From contig CM035235.1 of NCBI GenBank assembly GCA_020226215.1, forward strand, positions 44,607,511-44,671,510: 64,000 nucleotides of DNA, given 5' to 3'. Positions 59,801 to 64,000 of the stretch are shown here, piece by piece (the stretch's first letter is position 1; every line of letters begins with the position of its first letter). The notes under the pieces were generated by a model that saw only the letters and a list, made by a program, of their open reading frames with translations, did no database searches and was not told the DNA's origin. A program made the translations under genes and the position numbers. This DNA comes from Sindora glabra (taxonomy: Eukaryota > Streptophyta > Magnoliopsida > Fabales > Fabaceae).

Positions 59801-60119
59801 AAAGCAAGTCGTACATTCTATCCAAAAGGAAACTTCATTTGAAAACTATTAGTGGATACTTTATTGCATATTGTAGTGACTTAAGGTGAAGTAGATTTTA
59901 TTGTCTAACTCATTTAACTAAAGTAATTAAGTTTGAACAAGCCATTTTCTTTAAGGATGAGTTGGATAATGTGAGTCAAATACCATACATCATGAATTTA
60001 TCTAAAGATAGAATAATTGTTCCATTGGCACCAACATTAGGAGAATCATCTTCTATTACTTTACTAGTTGATCTAGTATAGCTAATAATAGAAGATGTTG
60101 CACTAAATGAAGTAAAAGA

Positions 60120-60960
60120 AGAAATTCCATTAAGGAGATCTCATAAAGTTCATAGATTGGCAATTCGTAATGATTATCTTGTATATCTATATAAGCACGA
60201 ATATGATATTAATGATGATGCTGACCCTACATCCTTTTCTTAAGCTATATCTAGTTTAAACTATTCTAATTAAATGAATGATGTGAAGGATAAGTTAGCA
60301 TCAATGCATAAGAATCAAGTATAGGATCTAGTGGAATTTCTTGCAGGTTGTAAGCTATTTCGATACAAATGGATCTTCAAAACTAAGAGGAGTGCTCAAA
60401 GTGAAGTTGAAAGGTATAAAGATGGATTGGTAGCAAAAGGCTACACTCATATGGAAGGCATAGAATATAAAGAAACTTTTTCACTAGTTTTTACCGCAAA
60501 CTCATTCTGTATTATCATGGCTTTAGTGGCTTATTTTGATTTAAAGTTGCATTAGTTAGAGATAAAGACAACATTCTTGAATAGAAATCTAACAGAGACT
60601 ATTTTTATGAACTAATCAGATGGTTTCCAAGAGAAAAGAATGGAACATCTTGTGTGTCAACTTAGAAGTTTATTTATGGTTTAAAACAAGCTTCTAGCTA
60701 GTAGTACCTTAAGTTTGATGAGGTAGTGACTTCTTTTAGGTTCAAGAAGAATGCAATGGACTAGTGTATTTATATATTGATGAGTGCAAGTAGTTTTGTT
60801 GTTCTGGTAGTATATATGGATGATATTCTCTTTGCAAGCAATGATGTGAACTTGTTGACTAAGACAAAATAAATGTTAGCTAAATATTTTGATATCAATG
60901 ACCTTGGAAATACCTCTTATATTTTGAGGATAGAGATCCATCTGACAAATCTTGGGGTTT
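60120..60960 (+). pseudogene. Copia-2 reverse transcriptase remnant
   Basis: An open part at 60,331-60,555 has KWIFKTKRSAQSEVERYKDG and VAKGYTHMEGIEYKETFS, the Copia RT N-terminal signature. The catalytic YMDD lies at 60,813-60,824, followed by ILFASND. Stops lie between these parts. RT would copy the element RNA; this copy cannot encode a full enzyme. Confidence 0.92.
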
Positions 60961-61239
60961 ACTTGGTTTATCTCAGTAAACTTATATTAAGAAATTACTA
61001 AAAAGGTTTAACATGTCAACCTACTTTTAAGTTTCCACACCTATTTCAAAAGGAAAAAGTTTCTTTAAGTCCTAATGTCCTTAAAATGATATTGAAATAG
61101 AAAGAATGAAAAATATCCTATATGCATCAATTATTAGTGTCTTGATGTATGCTCAAGTATATACACATTCTAATATAGCTTATGCTATTGGTGTATTGGG
61201 AAGATATTTGAGTAATCTTGGTCAGAGACATTAGATTAC

Positions 61240-61800
61240 TGCAAAGAAAGTTATCAGATATCTACAAGGTACAAGAGATTATATGTTAATTTGTAAAAGA
61301 TTAAAAGATCTCACAACTATATATTACTCGGATTTAGATTTTGGTAGTTCTCTAAATGATTACAAATTTACATTTGGATACATTTTTATGATGGCAGGAG
61401 GACCTGTGTTATGGAAAAGTGTTAAGTAGTCCTTAATAGCAACCTTCACTATGGAAGCAGAATATGTTAAATATTATGAAACCACTTGCATTGTTACATT
61501 GATAAGAAAATTTATGGCTATTTTTAAGATTATTGAAAGCATTTCTAAACCCTTAACTATTTATCATAACAATGTTACTATTGTAAACTTTTCTCATAAT
61601 AATAAAACTTTTGCTAGTATGAAGTATTTTGATATAAAGCACCAATTTGTGCGATAGAAGATATGCAAGTATATCATAAGTATTGAACATATTTCCATGG
61701 ATCACATGCTTGTAGATCCACTGATCAAAGGCATAGTAGTAGAAATATATCATGATAATATAATTAATATGGGATTAGCTAAGTCCTTTAATGTTTTGAG
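61240..61800 (+). pseudogene. Copia-2 RNase H remnant and pol C-terminus
   Basis: VIRYLQGTRDYMLI, YYSDLDFGSS, FTMEAEYVKYYETT (the TEAE-type motif), MKYFDIKHQFVR and HMLVDPLIKGI follow the usual Copia order. Stops at 61,427 and 61,655 interrupt the frame. Confidence 0.9.
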
Positions 61801-62268
61801 TTAGCAAGAGCTCTACGATGTAAATTATTTTCTTGAGATGTATATAAATGAAATATTAATATTTATGTTTTGTTACACATTGTGCACATTTTTATTATGA
61901 CATATTTATAGAGATATTTAGACCTTATTTCAATACTATATTGAGAATTATGATTCTCATTTAGCATCTTAGATGGATACTTCGACCAAGTGTGTAAAGA
62001 TTTACATATATTATCACATTTTTGTTATATAAATCTTATTAAGCATAATTTTGTTATGTATATCCCTATTGGATATTACATATGATTAGCGAGGTGTAAG
62101 TGTATAGTATATATATTTCATTGATATCCCTCTCGAATACTATATTTTATACTACTGGACATTTATGATCTTAATTTAGACTAATGAGTGTAAAGATGTA
62201 ATAGTTTTTTTTTTTTACATTTTATTAAAGTGGCCATATTATTGAATTACATGGTTCAAGTGGAAGAT

Positions 62269-62732
62269 TGTTAGATATTCTGTTGTGAACCTATTAATTC
62301 AATAATAAAATAATATGTAAAAGTGTTTGGTCTAATATTAAAGTGATTGAATAATTTAGTTCCAATGGTAATTTAACTCAATTAATATGGTAATAGGTGC
62401 TTCCCAGTGCTGGGTCAACCTACCAATGTTATTAATATACAAATAAGAGTTGTTATTCTTAAACGCTATGATTGATTCTAAATACTCTCCTTTGGTGTCA
62501 AAAAGTATCCCTAATCAAGTTTTCATCTATGGTTGATAAAGGCAGCAAATCCTTATTAGAGTTCATAATCAAGACTAATCATAAATAATTCGTGGCTTAT
62601 AACAAATCTTGATTACATTTATCTCATAATGAATTTATCAGTTAACAGTAAATTATTCTATCCATGTTTAATATTATATTTTCATATGATTCAATTGGGA
62701 TTATTATTTTATAAAAATTTTATTTTTTAGCA
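62269..62732 (+). repeat. Copia-2 3' LTR
   Basis: It starts TGTTAGATATTC straight after the polypurine tract and ends TTTTTTAGCA, giving 464 bases and TG...CA ends. It aligns with the 5' LTR except for small indels, for example an added 'cccagtgctgggtcaacc' near 62,403 where the other LTR has a shorter text. Confidence 0.88.
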
Positions 62733-64000
62733 CTTTCTTGTTTGATAGAATATAGTGAAAATATTTCTACAATATGATTTTTTTAATAATAAGAATAGTT
62801 AAACTAAAAAATGCACATATATAAGGATTATGATTGGACTCTAAATATAAAGGCATAAAATCTTCAAGATATATTAGATACCACATTAATCAATAATTTT
62901 TAGCTCTTATAGTATGTGTTTATTTTTTATAATTTGCACACATAAATGTAATTTAAATCAAAATATGACAATTTGTTTTTAAAAAGTGATGACGTCTTAT
63001 AATTTAGATCATATCTCGTGAAACTCTTGTACAACAATTGATTAATTAGGAATGTAAAACGGAAAACTGAGATTAAGTATTTTCCACGAAAAAAATGAAA
63101 AAAAAATCGAAAACGGGCATAAGCTCTGCATACGCAGCTTTGGTTAGTACTAAGGTGGGACATGATATCCTTTATTTTACATAGACTTTTCCATACACTG
63201 CATGCTGTCACTTTTCTCACCTCACTTTGAGTCATATAGCAGATAATATGAATACGGATTAGTCTGGAATCCACAACTCATTTACAAGAGTTTAATGTTG
63301 GTATGTAATCAATAATTTTAGAAAGAGTCATGATTGATGTACTGTTGCATCATCATTAGATTTGATGGTATATCATATTGATAAACTCTTAAAATACATT
63401 ACATGATCATACTTAATTTCGATAGTGTAGCAATAGTAATCTATAAAATATTTTATAATTCTACAACTTTTAAAAAATTATATTTTTATCTAAAATATTT
63501 TATTTTTATTTTTATTTTAAACATATACCTAGTTTACATTTAATAAATAACAAATATATAGGAACTGCAACTTGAACGTTCAAAATTGCATGTAATTTTT
63601 ATTTACATAGCATATAAGAGTGCATGGCCACTAAGGCAGAACCCGCGTCTCTTAATTATTATGTCAATTGCAGTCAATCAAGTCTTGGAGGATATGACTG
63701 CAACAACAAATATCTCTCTGGAAAAATTTCTACTCTTCTCACACTGCCTCATTTTGATCGATTTCTTGCTCCAAATGTTTTCTCCTTTCCATTTTATTTT
63801 TAGACATGGAAAAAATTTTACTCACATCCATGTAGCATATAAATTGATTTTAAATTTAAATTAGGATTATGATTACGATTAATACTCTAGTTGATAAAAT
63901 TATGAACAATTATAAAAATGTATATGTTAAATATAAAATTTCTATAAATTATAATTACGAAATGGTAGCCTATAACAACAATTTTGCATATATTATTGTA
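62733..64000. other. AT-rich intergenic DNA, no gene recognised
   Basis: Frames at 62,927-63,274 (minus) and 63,586-63,864 (plus) have no recognised motif. The first is the longest in this part, but its composition (Phe/Tyr/Ser-rich) looks like AT-rich chance sequence. Confidence 0.4.

Larger units (their letters stand above)
55923..62732 (+). mobile_element. Copia-type LTR retrotransposon (Copia-2), plus strand, about 6.8 kb, decayed
   Basis: It has two similar LTRs, a PBS-like TAGTATCAGAGC after the left one, a polypurine tract (aagtggaagat) before the right one, and domains in Copia order between them: gag, protease, integrase, RT, RNase H. Integrase before RT distinguishes Copia from Gypsy. 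All domains carry stops. The left LTR start is poorly conserved and no convincing 5-bp target duplication was found. Confidence 0.92.

Noticed and set aside
62927..63274. 115-codon minus-strand frame
   Set aside because: Phe/Tyr/Ser-rich composition expected from AT-rich DNA, with no motif and no supporting splice or promoter signal.

Overview
This window looks like plant nuclear DNA. It is very AT-rich, with GT-AG introns, LTR retrotransposons primed by the initiator-Met tRNA site (TGGTATCAGAGC type), a plant En/Spm (CACTA) transposon and several hAT-like MITEs. A eudicot is most likely. A legume is my guess from general familiarity with such repeats and cannot be shown here. Almost everything recognisable is a mobile element or its remains; genes are sparse, split into short exons and easily missed by ORF calling.

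Layout. 1-9.5 kb: AT-rich repeat-derived DNA; a block at about 0.13-0.97 kb recurs at 18.56-20.2 kb. 9.56-12.0 kb: candidate Mutator-like element with diverged long inverted ends. 13.7-15.0 kb: a minus-strand five-exon model for a 128-residue protein with an organelle-type N-terminus, the best host-gene candidate here. 15.5-28.3 kb: AT-rich DNA with microsatellites, a small TIR element, two hAT-like elements and tracts resembling CACTA subterminal repeats (one clear CACTA-type end at 26,384). 28.3-33.6 kb: unidentified exon-like pieces on the minus strand, one of them duplicated 3.2 kb away, plus an 865-bp hAT element with a perfect 8-bp target duplication.

33.6-49.9 kb: a nested cluster. A minus-strand Copia element (LTRs at both ends, protease remnant, RNase H segment amplified about five-fold) carries inside its left LTR a 9.07-kb CACTA transposon (33,900-42,971) with matching CACTAC termini, a perfect TGA target duplication, GACGAC-rich subterminal arrays and two transposase genes. 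Each transposase gene is broken only by in-frame TAG/TGA stops (five each), all explicable as C-to-T or G-to-A changes.

50.7-51.6 kb: a minus-strand model for a small membrane protein with untranslated leader exons. 51.7-53.8 kb: three further hAT-type MITE candidates. 55.9-62.7 kb: a plus-strand, heavily decayed but nearly full-length Copia element (LTRs, PBS, gag, protease, integrase, RT with YMDD, RNase H). 62.7-64 kb: AT-rich DNA with nothing recognised.

The mobile elements share no pathway with the two host gene models. The main story is the order of insertions and the mode of decay. All calls were made by eye; no alignment or database search was run.
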